DNA of 17,708 nucleotides from Hemicentrotus pulcherrimus. Its lineage: Eukaryota; Echinodermata; Echinoidea; Camarodonta; Strongylocentrotidae. The notes under the pieces are model-generated. The model did not search any database. It saw only the letters and a program-made list of their open reading frames with translations, and had not been told where the DNA came from. Shown piece after piece: positions 17,505 through 17,708 of this stretch. Both the position numbers and the translations under genes were made by a program. The stretch is taken from contig BEXV01001528.1 in NCBI GenBank assembly GCA_003118195.1, positions 88,922 to 106,629 on the forward strand, read 5' to 3'. Every line of letters starts with the position of its first letter. The stretch's first letter is position 1.

Positions 17505-17708
17505 GAATTATGAAATAAAGATGATCTTTTCTGTTATTTAAAGGAGCTACACAAAGAAAATTTACTAAAAACTGATAATTAGAACAAATTACATATGGAT
17601 AGAAAGATTTTCTCTTGAAAAACACGAATAATTTACTGAGAAATCATATAGATATCGTGGAGAGGCGTAAAATGCCATTTTTCAAGACCCTTCTTAAACC
17701 CCCAAGCG

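Larger units (their letters stand above)
17181..17708. other. Downstream flank of cassette B
   Basis: No gene seen. It holds the GA microsatellite and the GC-rich inverted repeat patch, then AT-rich sequence to the window edge. Confidence 0.6.

Noticed and set aside
1..17708. Search for tRNA, rRNA, CRISPR arrays, viral genes and bacterial operons
   Set aside because: None seen. The repeats are foldbacks and microsatellites, and the coding segments are short spliced exons of an animal gene.

Overview
This is eukaryotic genomic DNA. It is AT-rich, has large introns with GT-AG boundaries, and carries several short foldback elements of the MITE type. The only gene I recognise is an actin-associated protein of the calponin/transgelin (muscle protein 20) family. 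That family plus the style of the foldback elements suggests a marine deuterostome, most likely an echinoderm such as a sea urchin. The organism is an inference, not a demonstrated fact.

The gene is on the + strand and its 3' half is duplicated. One upstream coding exon (exon 2, 2869-2984) carries the start of the calponin-homology (CH) domain and ends in phase 2. After it come three versions of exon 3 (3a 5028-5097, 3b 6323-6389, 3c 13532-13598), two of exon 4 (4a 8123-8260, 4b 14439-14576) and two of the terminal exon 5 with stop codon (5a 8688-8882, 5b 15869-16063). All versions are open and have intact splice sites. Phases are interchangeable within each position: exon 3 enters in phase 2 and leaves in phase 0, and exon 4 is phase 0 on both sides. 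Cassette A is 3a or 3b, then 4a and 5a. Cassette B is 3c, 4b and 5b. No second copy of exon 2 was seen before cassette B, so the simplest reading is one gene with mutually exclusive 3' cassettes, each with its own poly(A) site. The start-codon exon was not found and is probably left of the window.

Three observations give the locus its interest. First, including two exon 3 copies together destroys the frame (stop after two codons for 3a+3b), which enforces exclusive use. Second, exon 3a is flanked by a dense cluster of TGCATG, the binding motif of the muscle splicing factor RBFOX, with ACTAAY (QKI-type) motifs nearby. Third, the two exon 5 copies share an 86-nt identical run after a diverged first half, a pattern expected from gene conversion.

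Layout: 1-2868 is upstream sequence or intron 1, with two weak coding-like patches (54-195 on +, 1821-2024 on -) and a nested foldback near 666-806. 2869-8882 holds exon 2 and cassette A. 8883 to about 10030 is the likely 3' UTR of cassette A. About 10030-13531 is AT-rich spacer with a palindrome cluster (12376-12480) and a foldback element (12885-13035). 13532-16063 is cassette B, with two foldback elements in its last intron. 16064-17708 is the 3' UTR and downstream sequence, with a GA microsatellite and a GC-rich inverted-repeat patch.
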